64,000 nt of DNA from Brevundimonas lenta (GTDB lineage: Bacteria; Pseudomonadota; Alphaproteobacteria; Caulobacterales; Caulobacteraceae). The position numbers were made by a program, and so were the translations under genes. The DNA is taken from contig NZ_JACIDM010000002.1 of assembly GCF_014196335.1 (NCBI RefSeq), positions 248,001 to 312,000 of the forward strand, in the 5' to 3' direction. Below the pieces are notes generated by a model. The model saw only the letters and a program-made list of their open reading frames with translations, made no database searches and was not told the DNA's origin. This document shows, piece after piece, positions 54,490-63,649 of the stretch; position 1 is the stretch's first letter, and every line of letters starts with the position of its first letter.

Positions 54490-55229
54490 CAGCCGGGCTC
54501 GACGTTTTCGAAGCGCTCGTCCCACCAGACCGTCCAGCGCGCCTGGAGGTCGGCGCGCTGCGCCTCGGACAGGCCGTAGGTGGTCAGGGTGAGCATGGTC
54601 GAGCCGCGGGGCTTCTTCTCCGTCGGCGGCTGATCGAGGACCACCAGCAGGCCATCGCCCCAGGCGTCGACGGTGACGCCGATCTGGTGACGGGCGGTGA
54701 ACCAGACCTGGCCGGAAGCCTCCGCATCCGGGCCGAGCGGGCCGGACCAGGGTTCGCCCTTCGCCGGGGCGGCGTCGAGGCCGAGCAATGAGCGACCGAG
54801 CTGGTCCGCTTTCGGCGGGCCGGAGAAGAAGATCGTTCGGCGGGGCTGAAGGTCGTGGCGGGCGAAGGCGAACGACAGCTGCCAGGTGAAGGAAATCCAG
54901 CCCTCGATCATGCCGTCGAAGACGTCGGTCCAGGTCCCGACCGGGGCCGAGCGGACGACACGGACGACGCTGCCGTCGCCGCGGGCCTCGACCTCGTAGC
55001 GGTCGTTGACGCCGACGAAGGTGACGACGCGTCGCTCTTCATCCGCAGACGCGTGGGTGACGAATATGAAGTCGATCTCGTCCTTCAGGCCGTCGGTCTC
55101 CCAGCCGAACCAGTGCTTGATCTTCTGCGGGTCCCGCAGGGCGTCCCAGACGACGTCGGCGGGCGCCGGCACGGTGACCTCGACGAGGACGTGGTCTTCC
55201 ATGGGCTGGTCGGCGGCGGCTTCGGTCAT
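54486..55229 (-). CDS. SRPBCC/AHSA1 domain protein
   Basis: 247 residues. Residues 12-150 form a START-like domain related to the C-terminal domain of Hsp90 activator Aha1: EVTVPAPADVVWDALRDPQK, KHWFGWETDG, then VTFVGVNDRYEV and DVFDGMIEGWISFTWQLSFA. A second portion (about 150-247) looks like a shorter repeat ending AQRADLQARWTVWWDERFEN. Hydrophobic ligand binding is typical of the fold, substrate unknown. The preceding gene encodes an HTH regulator 3 bases away, a common pairing. Confidence 0.85.
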   Translation of the reverse strand: MTEAAADQPMEDHVLVEVTVPAPADVVWDALRDPQKIKHWFGWETDGLKDEIDFIFVTHASADEERRVVTFVGVNDRYEVEARGDGSVVRVVRSAPVGTWTDVFDGMIEGWISFTWQLSFAFARHDLQPRRTIFFSGPPKADQLGRSLLGLDAAPAKGEPWSGPLGPDAEASGQVWFTARHQIGVTVDAWGDGLLVVLDQPPTEKKPRGSTMLTLTTYGLSEAQRADLQARWTVWWDERFENVEPGC

Positions 55230-55232
55230 GGC

Positions 55233-55832
55233 TCAGTTCCTTGTCGGGGCAGGGCGGGCGACGGCGGGATGGGCCGCGGCGGTGAGGCGGTAGCGGCGAC
55301 CCGAGGGGGCCGCGTATTTGCGGGCGAGGACGGCGACGGCCTCGGCGACATCGTTGGAGAAGGCGTCGAAATCGGCGGGCGTGGCGAAGGCGACGTCGGC
55401 CTCGACCGTCAGGGTCAGGAGGCGCGCGCCCTGGGCGGCGGCGGCCTCGCGCATGCGGGCGACGTCGCGGACCATGGCGGAGGCGGTGGAGACCAGATGG
55501 TCGACGGCGTGACGGTCCTGGGCCTCGATTGCGTCGGGGTCCGGCGGGGCGGCCTGAAGCAGGGCTGGGTCGAGGACGTAGCGTTCGGCGGCGACGAACA
55601 GGCGCTCGGTGAAACCGCGCTTCTTCCGCTCGCCCGCCAGCTGGACCAGACCCGCATCCTCGAGGGCGCGGAGGTGATAGCCGATCTTCTGGCGCGGCAT
55701 GTCGAGCTGCTCGGCCAGGCCGGCGGCGGAGGCGGGTTCGACGAGGGCGGCGAGGATGCGGCGTCGGATCGGCGCCAGCGCCAGATGGGCGGCGTCGAGG
55801 GTGTCGAGCAGGGCTGATGGCCGGGCCGTCAT
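55233..55832 (-). CDS. ArsR-like winged-helix regulator
   Basis: 199 residues from ATG 55832. ATG 55847 is in frame but would place the promoter elements inside the leader with no ribosome binding site. The N-terminal winged helix reads LAPIRRRILAALVEPASAAG near 25, LAEQLDMPRQKIGYHLRALE near 45, and DAGLVQLAGERKKRGFTERL near 65. The rest is helical, ending in a beta-like RYRLTAAA. No metal-binding Cys. Likely regulates itself and the SRPBCC gene through the inverted repeat just upstream. HTH/SRPBCC operons like this are frequent and uncharacterised. Confidence 0.87.
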   Translation of the reverse strand: MTARPSALLDTLDAAHLALAPIRRRILAALVEPASAAGLAEQLDMPRQKIGYHLRALEDAGLVQLAGERKKRGFTERLFVAAERYVLDPALLQAAPPDPDAIEAQDRHAVDHLVSTASAMVRDVARMREAAAAQGARLLTLTVEADVAFATPADFDAFSNDVAEAVAVLARKYAAPSGRRYRLTAAAHPAVARPAPTRN

Positions 55833-55846
55833 GGCCCGAACCTGCA

Positions 55847-55868
55847 TTAGACAGATTGAGTTGTCAAA
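55847..55868. promoter_or_regulatory. Promoter and inverted-repeat operator of the HTH/SRPBCC pair
   Basis: TTAGACA and TGTCAAA are mirror arms (six of seven positions) with 8 bases between. On the - strand the same bases give TTGACA followed about 10 bases later by TCTAAT, matching the short-spaced Caulobacter housekeeping promoter pattern. A repressor bound here would block transcription; transcription would begin close to the 55832 ATG. Confidence 0.45.
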
Positions 55869-57185
55869 TCAGCGCCGGGCGGATCCGATGTCCGCCGAGG
55901 CCCGCTCCAGCACCACGGCCGGGGACTCGCCGGGCATCACCTCGGCGACGCCGACCTCGAACTCGACCACGAACGGCGCGCGGTCGGGACCGGCGTCGAA
56001 GGCGGTGCAGCCGATGACGGCGGCGATGCGGTCGGCGGCGATGCGGGCGGCCGGGCCGCGCGTCGCGGGAAGGGCGAGGGCGAAGATGTCGGACGACAGA
56101 CGGGCGGCCGTGTCCTCGGTCCGGATCAGGCGCGAGACCATGGCCCCGATCTGGGGCAGGGCGCGATCCAGCCAGCCGCCCTGGCGGGCCTCGACCACCG
56201 CTTCGGTGTCGGAGACGCGAAGCACGGCGACCGACAGAGGGCGGCGACGCAGGCGTGCGCCCTCGGCGATGCGGGCGAGGTGGCTGGCGAACAGTTCGCG
56301 GGTGAACAGGCCGGTGGCCGGATCGGTCAGGCCGGAGCCGCGGGCGCCTTCGAGGGCGCGGCGGATGGCGAGGTGGCGGCGGTGGGCGTGTGCCAGGGCC
56401 ACGATCCGGTCGGCGGTCTCATCCTCGGGCGTGTCGGCCGCGGCGACGTCGGCGAAGCCGCGGTTGTAGAGTTCGGCCAGATTTATCTCGCCGGAGCCGC
56501 GCAGATAGAGCACCGCCGGGATGTGATAGAGGCGCGTGTTGCGCTTCATGCCCGAGGCGATGGAGAGGGCGGGGGCGTGATCCTCGGCGCCCCACAGGAC
56601 GGCGGCGTCGAACGGCCGCTCATGCAGATAGTCGAAGGCGGTGTAGGGCGTGGGCGCGGCGACGACGTCGCAGCCGTGAGCGACGAGGGCGTTGGACAGG
56701 GCGATGAAATGGCGGTCGGGCTTGCCGGCGGCCAGTACGCGCAGGGGCGCGGAGTCGGCCACGGCGGTCGCCAGCGGTTCGCCGCGCGAGGCGAAGGTGG
56801 CTTCGCGCAGGCCGACTTCTTCCTCGGCGATGGCGGTGCGGACGAGGTGTTCGAGGCGCAGGGCGGCCTGGGCGGCGTGGGGCGGCGCCGACATGGCGAT
56901 GTCGATCAGTCCCGGTTCCCAGTTCGAAGCCTCTGCACCGATGACCAGGACCGGCAGGCGTCGCGGGGAGACGGTGTGGCGCATGGCGCGGGCGCCTTCC
57001 TCGGCCTCGTCGAGGCGGGCGTCGAGGATGACGGCCTCGAGCGGCCAGTCGATCAGGACCTGGACCGCGCCGGCCAGGGAGCGGGCCGTCACCGTGCGCC
57101 AGCCAAGGGCGTCGAGCCCCTGACACAGGGGGCCGACCAGGTCATCGTCAGGCGCGACGACCAGAATGCGCGGATCGGAAGACAA
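55869..57185 (-). CDS. popA: PopA-like receiver-receiver-degenerate GGDEF protein
   Basis: 438 residues from TTG 57185 with GGAG 10 bases upstream; longer in-frame starts overlap the divergent gene. Order: receiver 1 (RILVVAPDDDLVGPL, with LEAVILDARLDE), receiver 2 (PLRVLAAGKPDRHFIAL) whose acceptor site reads AAVLWGAEDH, and a GGDEF domain from about 285 (GLTDPATGLFTRELFASHL). The GGDEF motif is SSDIF (about 364-368), so cyclase activity is not expected, but RTED at 355-358 five residues upstream fits the c-di-GMP inhibitory site. This is the architecture of Caulobacter PopA, which recruits CtrA to ClpXP; orthology is inferred. Confidence 0.75.
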   Translation of the reverse strand: MSSDPRILVVAPDDDLVGPLCQGLDALGWRTVTARSLAGAVQVLIDWPLEAVILDARLDEAEEGARAMRHTVSPRRLPVLVIGAEASNWEPGLIDIAMSAPPHAAQAALRLEHLVRTAIAEEEVGLREATFASRGEPLATAVADSAPLRVLAAGKPDRHFIALSNALVAHGCDVVAAPTPYTAFDYLHERPFDAAVLWGAEDHAPALSIASGMKRNTRLYHIPAVLYLRGSGEINLAELYNRGFADVAAADTPEDETADRIVALAHAHRRHLAIRRALEGARGSGLTDPATGLFTRELFASHLARIAEGARLRRRPLSVAVLRVSDTEAVVEARQGGWLDRALPQIGAMVSRLIRTEDTAARLSSDIFALALPATRGPAARIAADRIAAVIGCTAFDAGPDRAPFVVEFEVGVAEVMPGESPAVVLERASADIGSARR

Positions 57186-57333
57186 GCGGTGGGCACTCCG
57201 GACCGCTCCTGCCCCAGGGCGGTCTTCAGGGAGGGGACCATAGCGCTCCGCCGACGCCAGGCAACCGGCGATAGAAGGTTTCCCCAACGGCAAAAACCCA
57301 AGCCCGTTTCGTGGGGACCGAATTGGGGTATGG

Positions 57334-58323
57334 GTGACGGCTGGGGCGACTGCGGGAACCGGATTGGACGCGAAAACGGATATCAGTACGGCGGCGCGCT
57401 GGGCTGCGCCCATGCTGTGGGGCCGACTCGCGGTCAAGGCGTTCACGCGCAGCTGGGGCCGCGACGTCATGCTCTATACGGGCGGGGTGTCGTTCTTCGC
57501 CCTGCTGGCGGTGTTCCCGGCGATCGCCATCCTGATCGGCTTCTACAAGGCCGTGCTGTCCATCGCCCAGGTCAGCGAGCAGGCGGCGGCGCTGGCCGAC
57601 GTCATGCCCGCGGCGGCGCGGGCCATCTTCCGGGCCGAGATCGAGCGGCTGGCCAACGCCTCGGCGCGGACGGTGTCGGCGCAGAGCTTCTTCGCCCTGG
57701 TCATCGGCGGATACGCCGCGCATCGCGGCTTCAAGGCGCTGCTGGCCGGGCTGAACCTGATCCACGACGAGACCGAGCCGCACGGCTTCTTCAAGTTCAA
57801 CCTGCTGGCCTTCTTCGTCGCCCTGTTCGCCTTCGCCCTGTTCACCGTGGTGTCCGGCGCGGTCGTGACCTCGCGCCTGCTGGAGCACGCTGGCCCCGCG
57901 ACGACGGCGGCGGCGAGCGGCGGCGGGCTTGCGCTGGATGGTCTGTGGCCCGCGCTCGGGCTCGCGATCGGCCTGACCATGCTCTACCGCTACGCCATGT
58001 CCCACCGGACGCCGGTGGCCTGGGCGCCGTCGATCGCCGGCGGCGTGGTGGCGATGGTGATGTCGACCGTCTCGTCCTGGCTGTGCGCCATCTACGTCGA
58101 GCAGATCGCGCCGCTGGGCGCGACCTACGGCTCGGTCGGCGCGGTCGTGGTGCTGCTGATCTGGCTGTCGTGGAACGTCAACGCGATCTTCTACGGCGGC
58201 GCCTTCGCCACCGAGATGGAGATCGCCGCCCGTTCGATCGGCGCGCCGTCGCTGGAGCCGACCGAGGACGACTCGGACACCGTGGTCAGGCTGTCGGAGC
58301 GCCGGGCGTCTCGACCACGATAG
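57334..58323 (+). CDS. YihY/virulence-factor BrkB family membrane protein
   Basis: 329 residues from GTG 57334; ATG 57412 is a possible later start. Six hydrophobic segments. Family features: GRDVMLYTGGVSFFALLAVF near 44, LVIGGYAAHRGFKALLAGLN near 125, MLYRYAMSHRTPVAWAPSI near 210, YGSVGAVVVLLIWLSWNVNA near 265 and IFYGGAFATEMEIA near 287. Formerly annotated as RNase BN; function unclear, inner membrane. Divergent from the popA-like gene; its 3' end overlaps the convergent tusA-like gene by 38 bases. Confidence 0.9.
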   Translation: MTAGATAGTGLDAKTDISTAARWAAPMLWGRLAVKAFTRSWGRDVMLYTGGVSFFALLAVFPAIAILIGFYKAVLSIAQVSEQAAALADVMPAAARAIFRAEIERLANASARTVSAQSFFALVIGGYAAHRGFKALLAGLNLIHDETEPHGFFKFNLLAFFVALFAFALFTVVSGAVVTSRLLEHAGPATTAAASGGGLALDGLWPALGLAIGLTMLYRYAMSHRTPVAWAPSIAGGVVAMVMSTVSSWLCAIYVEQIAPLGATYGSVGAVVVLLIWLSWNVNAIFYGGAFATEMEIAARSIGAPSLEPTEDDSDTVVRLSERRASRPR

Positions 58324-58516
58324 TCAGGACGCCTTCGGCCTCCTGGATTTCGACCACGCGACCGCCGAGGTCCGTCATCAGATACGGCACGTCGATGCGC
58401 GCCATCGGGTCGGTGGCCAGCAGGGTGATCCGTTCGCCCGGCCCGGACTGGTGGATCGCCTTCTGAAGCTTGAGGCTGGGGGTCGGGCAGCGGTGGCCGC
58501 GGGCGTCGACGATCAT
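58286..58516 (-). CDS. TusA/SirA-like sulfur carrier family protein
   Basis: 76 residues with the defining CPxP motif in DARGHRCPTPSLKLQKAI, followed by GERITLLATDPMARIDVPYL and a C-terminal beta strand EGVLTIVVET. TusA relays sulfur for tRNA thiolation and cofactors; paralogs of this size serve other sulfur paths, so the specific role is open. ATG 58516 overlaps the cinA-like stop as ATGA. The far end lies inside the opposite-strand yihY-like coding region. Confidence 0.88.
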   Translation of the reverse strand: MIVDARGHRCPTPSLKLQKAIHQSGPGERITLLATDPMARIDVPYLMTDLGGRVVEIQEAEGVLTIVVETPGAPTA

Positions 58517-59004
58517 GCGTCGATCCGGTCGAGCAGCAGACCCAGCGCCACACGCACGCCGGCGAGGCGGACGGCTTCGCGGCCGATGTCGCCGAAGCGG
58601 TGTTCCTGATGGACGACGCCGTCCGGGCCGGCGGCGGCGAAATGCACCAGGCCGACCGGCTTGTCGTCCGAGCCGCCGCCGGGGCCGGCGACGCCCGTGA
58701 CGGCGACAGAAATCTGCGCCGCCGAGCGGGTGAGGGCGCCCTGGGCCATGGCCCGGGCGACGGTTTCGGACACGGCGCCGTGGGCCTCGATCAGCGATGG
58801 CGGGACGGCGACGAGGTCGGTCTTCGCCTCGTTGCTGTAGGTGACGAAGCCCCGGTCGACGACGTCGGACGAGCCGGCGATATCGGTCAGCGCGCCGGCG
58901 ACGAGTCCGCCGGTGCAGCTCTCGGCCGTGGCGATCATCAGGCCGCGCTCGCGCGCCCGGTCGATGACCTGACGTGCAAGGGTCTGGATATCGTCGGGGA
59001 ACAT
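58513..59004 (-). CDS. CinA C-terminal (nicotinamide-nucleotide amidase) domain protein
   Basis: 163 residues consisting only of the CinA C-terminal domain: MIATAESCTGGLVAGALTDI near 23 with the catalytic Ser, SNEAKTDLVAVPPSLIEAHG near 57, and ISVAVTGVAGPGGGSDDKPV near 95. This domain deamidates NMN in E. coli PncC. The N-terminal MoCF-like domain of full CinA is absent, as in most proteobacteria. Upstream neighbour is the divergent spermidine synthase homolog, 81 bases away. Confidence 0.92.
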   Translation of the reverse strand: MFPDDIQTLARQVIDRARERGLMIATAESCTGGLVAGALTDIAGSSDVVDRGFVTYSNEAKTDLVAVPPSLIEAHGAVSETVARAMAQGALTRSAAQISVAVTGVAGPGGGSDDKPVGLVHFAAAGPDGVVHQEHRFGDIGREAVRLAGVRVALGLLLDRIDA

Positions 59005-59085
59005 CAGTTGGGGGCTTTCCGAAGGGGTGGCGAGTCGCGCTAGGGTGAGGGGCGCGCCGTTCGGGCGCCAGCATACGGGGCGGGC

Positions 59086-61443
59086 ATGATCGACACCACC
59101 ATCGACAAGGCGGAGAGCCGTCCGGCGGACCGGCTGACTCCTATCCTGTTCGCCGTGGCCATCTTCACCTCGGCCTCGCTGGTGTTCGTGGTCCAGCCGA
59201 TGGTGACCAAGCTGGTCCTGCCGATGCTGGGCGGATCGCCGTCGGTGTGGAACACCTCGATGGTCTTCTTCCAGACGGCGCTGCTGGCCGGCTACGCCTA
59301 CGCGCACGCGGTGCAGCGGGTGAAGTCGATCAAGGCGCAGGTGGGCATCCACCTGGCGCTGCTGACGGCCGCGGCGCTGTTCCTGCCGCTGCATATCAAC
59401 GGCTGGCTGGGCGATCCCAATCCGTCGGCGCCGATCGGCTGGCTGCTGGCGACGCTGGCCCTGTCGGTGGGCGCGCCGTTCGCGGTGCTGTCGGCGACCG
59501 CGCCGCTGCTGCAGGCCTGGTACGCGCGGGTGCGCGCCGGCTATCCGGACGGCAAGAACCCCTATGTGCTGTACGCCGCGTCGAACCTCGGCAGCTTCCT
59601 GGCGCTGCTGTCCTATCCGATCCTGATCGAGCCGCTGGCGACCCTGTCGGGCCAGCGCTGGGGCTGGAGCGGCGGCTATGTCGCCTTCATGCTGATGGTG
59701 GTGCTGCTGGCCTTCGTGGTCTGGAGCCGCCGGATGGACGCCTCGACCGAGCCGGCGCCGCTGGCGAAGAGCCCGGCGATGTCGTGGCGCGAGAAGGGCA
59801 TCCTGGTCCTGCTGGCCGCCGCCCCGTCCAGCCTGATGCTGGGCGTGACGACGCACCTGTCGACGGACGTGGCCTCGGCGCCGTTCCTGTGGGTCATCCC
59901 GCTGGCCCTGTACCTGCTGACCTTCGTCATCGCCTTCCAGAACAAGCCGTGGATTCCGCTGCCGATCACCCTGGCAGTCCAGGCCGCCGTCGGCGCCGTG
60001 TGCGTGCTGATCGTGGCCTTCCGCTCGGCCAACTGGGCGATGGCCTTCAGCATCCACCTGGTCGCCTTCTTCTTCACCGCCCTGATGTGCCACCAGCTGC
60101 TGGCCGCACGGCGTCCGGCGCCGGACCGGCTGACGGAGTTCTACCTGCTGATGTCGCTGGGCGGCGTGGTGGGCGGCGCGTTCACGGCCCTGCTGGCGCC
60201 GGTGATCTTCAACATGGTCTGGGAGTACCCGCTGGTGCTGGTGCTGGTCGGGCTGGCGCGGCCGTGGGGCAAGGGCCGGCTGAACGGCCAGTATATCGGC
60301 GCCCTGGTGGCCGCGGCGGCCGTGGCGCTGACGCCGGTGCTGCTGTCGATCTGGCTGAACGCCAACGACGGGCCGCGGGCGACCTTCTATCAGTATTTCC
60401 CGCTCGGCATGGGCCAGTTGGCGATGATCATGCTGATCCCGGCGGCGATCTGCGCCTTCCTGGTGCGGGACCGGGCGCTGGTGTTCACGGCCATCCTGCT
60501 GATGATCACGGGCTCGGCCCAGTGGATCGCCCGGGGCTACGACTGGAGCTATTCGGAGCGCAGCTTCTTCGGCGTGATGCGGGTGGCCAACGTGCCCGAC
60601 GCGCGGATGGGCGGCGACGTGCATGTGCTGATGCACGGCACGACCCTGCACGGCGCCCAGGCCCGCAACGAGATCAACGAGTGCGCGCCGACGCTGTACT
60701 ACAACGTCGCCACGCCGATCGGTCAGTCGGCGCTGATGGTGCAGAACCGGGGCCCGTCGCGGATCGGCGTGGTCGGTCAGGGCTCAGGCGCGATGGCGGC
60801 CTACAAGCGCGGCGTCGACCGGATGACCTTCTTCGAGATCGATCCGATGGTCGACCGGCTGTCGCGCGATCCGAAATGGTTCACCTTCATTTCGAAATGC
60901 GCCGAGGGCCCGATCGACACGGTGCTGGGCGACGCGCGCCTGACGCTGGCGAAGCAGCTGGTCGGCAGCTACGACCTGCTGATCATCGACGCCTTCTCGT
61001 CGGACGCGGTGCCGACGCACCTGCTGACCGCCGAGGCGATCCAGGGCTATCTGCGCCTGCTGAAGCCGAACGGGGTGGTGCTGCTGCACCTGTCGAACCG
61101 CAACCTCGACATCACCATGCCGGCGATCGCCGCGGCGCAGTCGCTGAACGCGCCGGTGCTGCATCAGATCTATGGCGAGACCAACAGCCTGCCGGAGATG
61201 GCGGAGGCCTCGACCGAGGCGATCGTGCTGTCGCCGACCGAGGCGGGGCTGGCCGACTTCCGGCGCGATCCGCGCTGGCGGGCGGTGGAGCCGACCCAGG
61301 TGCGGCCGTGGACCGACGACTACGTCAATCTGTTCGGCTCGCTGTACCGCAGCATGTTCCCGACGCCCGAGATGGACGCGATCAGGCTGGCATCTCGACC
61401 GACGCAACCGCCTGCGCAGCGAGACCCTCACCCCGCCCCGTAA
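59086..61443 (+). CDS. Membrane-fused spermidine synthase homolog
   Basis: 785 residues. The N-terminal 480 or so contain many hydrophobic helices (for example [55 protein letters not shown]), then a cytoplasmic Rossmann domain of spermidine synthase type: [20 protein letters not shown] near 560, [12 protein letters not shown] near 582, [13 protein letters not shown] near 610, and [20 protein letters not shown] near 630. GQGSG replaces the GGGDG of true synthases, so putrescine use is not assured. Such fused proteins are common and uncharacterised. The last 62 bases overlap the end of ispDF. Confidence 0.88.
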   Translation: MIDTTIDKAESRPADRLTPILFAVAIFTSASLVFVVQPMVTKLVLPMLGGSPSVWNTSMVFFQTALLAGYAYAHAVQRVKSIKAQVGIHLALLTAAALFLPLHINGWLGDPNPSAPIGWLLATLALSVGAPFAVLSATAPLLQAWYARVRAGYPDGKNPYVLYAASNLGSFLALLSYPILIEPLATLSGQRWGWSGGYVAFMLMVVLLAFVVWSRRMDASTEPAPLAKSPAMSWREKGILVLLAAAPSSLMLGVTTHLSTDVASAPFLWVIPLALYLLTFVIAFQNKPWIPLPITLAVQAAVGAVCVLIVAFRSANWAMAFSIHLVAFFFTALMCHQLLAARRPAPDRLTEFYLLMSLGGVVGGAFTALLAPVIFNMVWEYPLVLVLVGLARPWGKGRLNGQYIGALVAAAAVALTPVLLSIWLNANDGPRATFYQYFPLGMGQLAMIMLIPAAICAFLVRDRALVFTAILLMITGSAQWIARGYDWSYSERSFFGVMRVANVPDARMGGDVHVLMHGTTLHGAQARNEINECAPTLYYNVATPIGQSALMVQNRGPSRIGVVGQGSGAMAAYKRGVDRMTFFEIDPMVDRLSRDPKWFTFISKCAEGPIDTVLGDARLTLAKQLVGSYDLLIIDAFSSDAVPTHLLTAEAIQGYLRLLKPNGVVLLHLSNRNLDITMPAIAAAQSLNAPVLHQIYGETNSLPEMAEASTEAIVLSPTEAGLADFRRDPRWRAVEPTQVRPWTDDYVNLFGSLYRSMFPTPEMDAIRLASRPTQPPAQRDPHPAP

Positions 61444-62533
61444 AGCCCATGGCCTCGGTCGTGGTGGCTTTCACGCTGACCGCGTCGAGGGGCAGGGCGA
61501 GGAGCTCGGCGAGGCGTTCGCGCATCGCCTGACGGTGCGGTTTCACCTTCGGCCGCTCACAGATCAGGGTGACGTCGATATTGACCAGCCGGCCGCCGCG
61601 GGCATGCAGACGCTCGACGGCATGAACCAGGAAGCGGTCGGACGAGGCGCCCTTCCACTGCGGATCGGTGGGCGGGAAATGGTCGCCGATGTCGCCGTCG
61701 CCCATGGCGCCGAGGATGGCGTCGGTGAGGGCGTGGAGGCCGGCGTCGGCGTCGGAGTGGCCGATCAGGGTCTGGTCGTGCGGAATCTCGACGCCGCACA
61801 GCCAGACCGACGATCCCGGACCCCAGCGGTGGGCGTCGAAGCCCTGACCAATGCGCATCTGGCGGGGGATCAGGGCCTCGGCCATGGCGAAATCCTCGGG
61901 GTAGGTGAGTTTCATCAGGCGGGCGTCGCCCTCGACGATGCGGACCCGGCCGCCGGCGCGTTCGACGACGGTCGCCTCGTCGGTGGCGGTCTCGTCCGAG
62001 GCCCACGCGGCGTATGCGTCGACAAGCGTCTTCAGGCGGAAGGCCTGCGGGGTCTGGGCGCGCCACAGGGCGTCGCGCTCGACGGCGCCGGTGACGAAAC
62101 CGTCGGCGGCGCGGCGCAGGCTGTCGGCGACGGGCAGGGCGGGCAGGGCGCCGTCGGCCTCATCCAGCGCCAGGACGCAGCGCTCGATGACGGCGCGTGA
62201 GAGGAAGGGCCGGGCTGCGTCGTGAACCAGCACCGGGCGGTCGTCGGCGGCGCCGAGAGCGGCCAGGCCGTTACGGACGGAGTCGGCGCGCGAGGCGCCG
62301 CCGCCGACGGCGCGCCAGCCGGACAGACCCGCCAGGGCGTCCGCGGCTTCCGCTTCCGAGCCGGGCGAGATGACGACGACGAGGTCGGTCGCGCCGGCGT
62401 CCAGCAAGGCCTCGACCGACCAGCGGATGACGGGCTTGCCGCCGAGGAGGCGCCATTGCTTGGCCCCGCCGGCGCGCGATCCGGAACCGGCGGCGACGAC
62501 GACAGCGGCGAAGGCGGGAAGCGGAGCGGTCAT
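61382..62533 (-). CDS. ispDF: Bifunctional IspD-IspF (MEP pathway)
   Basis: 383 residues. IspD (about 1-225): [20 protein letters not shown] near 11, [11 protein letters not shown] near 100, AQTPQAF and [10 protein letters not shown] near 190, making CDP-methylerythritol. IspF (about 228-383): [33 protein letters not shown] with the zinc His/Asp ligands, and [36 protein letters not shown] near the end. The fusion is typical of alphaproteobacteria. Divergent from dusB, followed in Caulobacterales by the ntr genes. Confidence 0.96.
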   Translation of the reverse strand: MTAPLPAFAAVVVAAGSGSRAGGAKQWRLLGGKPVIRWSVEALLDAGATDLVVVISPGSEAEAADALAGLSGWRAVGGGASRADSVRNGLAALGAADDRPVLVHDAARPFLSRAVIERCVLALDEADGALPALPVADSLRRAADGFVTGAVERDALWRAQTPQAFRLKTLVDAYAAWASDETATDEATVVERAGGRVRIVEGDARLMKLTYPEDFAMAEALIPRQMRIGQGFDAHRWGPGSSVWLCGVEIPHDQTLIGHSDADAGLHALTDAILGAMGDGDIGDHFPPTDPQWKGASSDRFLVHAVERLHARGGRLVNIDVTLICERPKVKPHRQAMRERLAELLALPLDAVSVKATTTEAMGFTGRGEGLAAQAVASVEMPA

Positions 62534-62596
62534 GTCGGCCTTCTAATCGCCGCCGTGATGCTTGACGAGAGCGCATCAAGCGGCGGTAAGGGGCCG

Positions 62597-63649
62597 ATGA
62601 ACGCAGGCCTTCAGATCGGCGACGTGTGGGTGCCCGGACGGGTGCTGACCGCGCCCATGACCGGAATCACGGACCTGCCCTTCCGCGTGCTGGCCTCGCG
62701 GCTGGGCGCGGCCTACGTCGCGACCGAGATGGTCGCGGCCGCCGAACTGGCGCGGGCGCGGCCGGACGTGGTGCGGCGCGCGGCCGTGGGCGAGGGCCTG
62801 CCGCTGACGGTGATCCAGCTGGTGGGCCGCGATCCCGGGGCCATGGCCGAGGGCGCGCGGATGGCCGAGAAGGCCGGCGCCGACATCATCGATCTGAATT
62901 TCGGCTGCCCGGCCAAGGAAGTGACCGGCGCGGCCTGCGGCTCGGCCCTGATGCGGACGCCCGATCTGGCCTGCCGGCTGATCGAGGCGGCGGTGACGGC
63001 GACGACGCGGCCGGTGACGGTGAAGATGCGGCTGGGCTGGGACGACGCCAGCCGGAACGCGGCCGAGCTGGCGCGGCGGGCCGAGGCGCTGGGCGTAAAG
63101 GCGATCACCGTGCACGGCCGGACGCGGCAGCAGTTCTATACCGGCTCGGCGGACTGGCGGGCGGTCGGCGAGGTCAAGGCGGCGGTGAGCGTGCCGGTGA
63201 TCGTCAACGGCGACATCCTGACCGCCGACGACGCCCGGGCGGCGCTGGAGCAGTCCGGCGCGGACGCCCTGATGCTGGGGCGCGGCGTTTATGGCCGGCC
63301 GTGGCTGGCGGCGCATTTGGAGCGGGCGCTGGCGGACGGGACCGTGCTGGAAGAGCCCGGTCGCGAGGCGCGGCGGGACATCGTCATCGAGCATCTGCGG
63401 GCGTCGATCGCCTTCTACGGCATGCCGCTGGGGCTGAAGATGTTCCGCAAGCATCTGGGCTGGTACGTCGAACAGGCGCCCTGGCCCGAGGACGCGACGG
63501 AGCGGCGGGCCGCGAAGTCGCGGCTGTGCCGCCTGGATCAGCCGGACGAGGTCGAAAAGGCGCTCACGGAACTGTGGGGCCTGGTGACGCTTTCCAGCAA
63601 CTCCGTTGTTGATATTCAGTCACAGCTGGCGGAAGCTGATGCGGCATGA
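62597..63649 (+). CDS. dusB: tRNA-dihydrouridine synthase B (NifR3)
   Basis: Reduces uridine in tRNA D loops with FMN and NADPH. 350 residues from ATG 62597 with TAAGGGG upstream; the longer open frame to the left is antisense to ispDF. VLTAPMTGITDLPFRVLASR near 17, DLNFGCPAKEVTGAACGSAL near 100 with the catalytic Cys, KMRLGWD, VHGRTRQQFYTGSADW near 170, VIVNGDILT near 203 and MLGRGVYGRPWL near 230. Its stop overlaps the following start as ATGA, indicating coupling to the sensor kinase. Confidence 0.96.
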   Translation: MNAGLQIGDVWVPGRVLTAPMTGITDLPFRVLASRLGAAYVATEMVAAAELARARPDVVRRAAVGEGLPLTVIQLVGRDPGAMAEGARMAEKAGADIIDLNFGCPAKEVTGAACGSALMRTPDLACRLIEAAVTATTRPVTVKMRLGWDDASRNAAELARRAEALGVKAITVHGRTRQQFYTGSADWRAVGEVKAAVSVPVIVNGDILTADDARAALEQSGADALMLGRGVYGRPWLAAHLERALADGTVLEEPGREARRDIVIEHLRASIAFYGMPLGLKMFRKHLGWYVEQAPWPEDATERRAAKSRLCRLDQPDEVEKALTELWGLVTLSSNSVVDIQSQLAEADAA

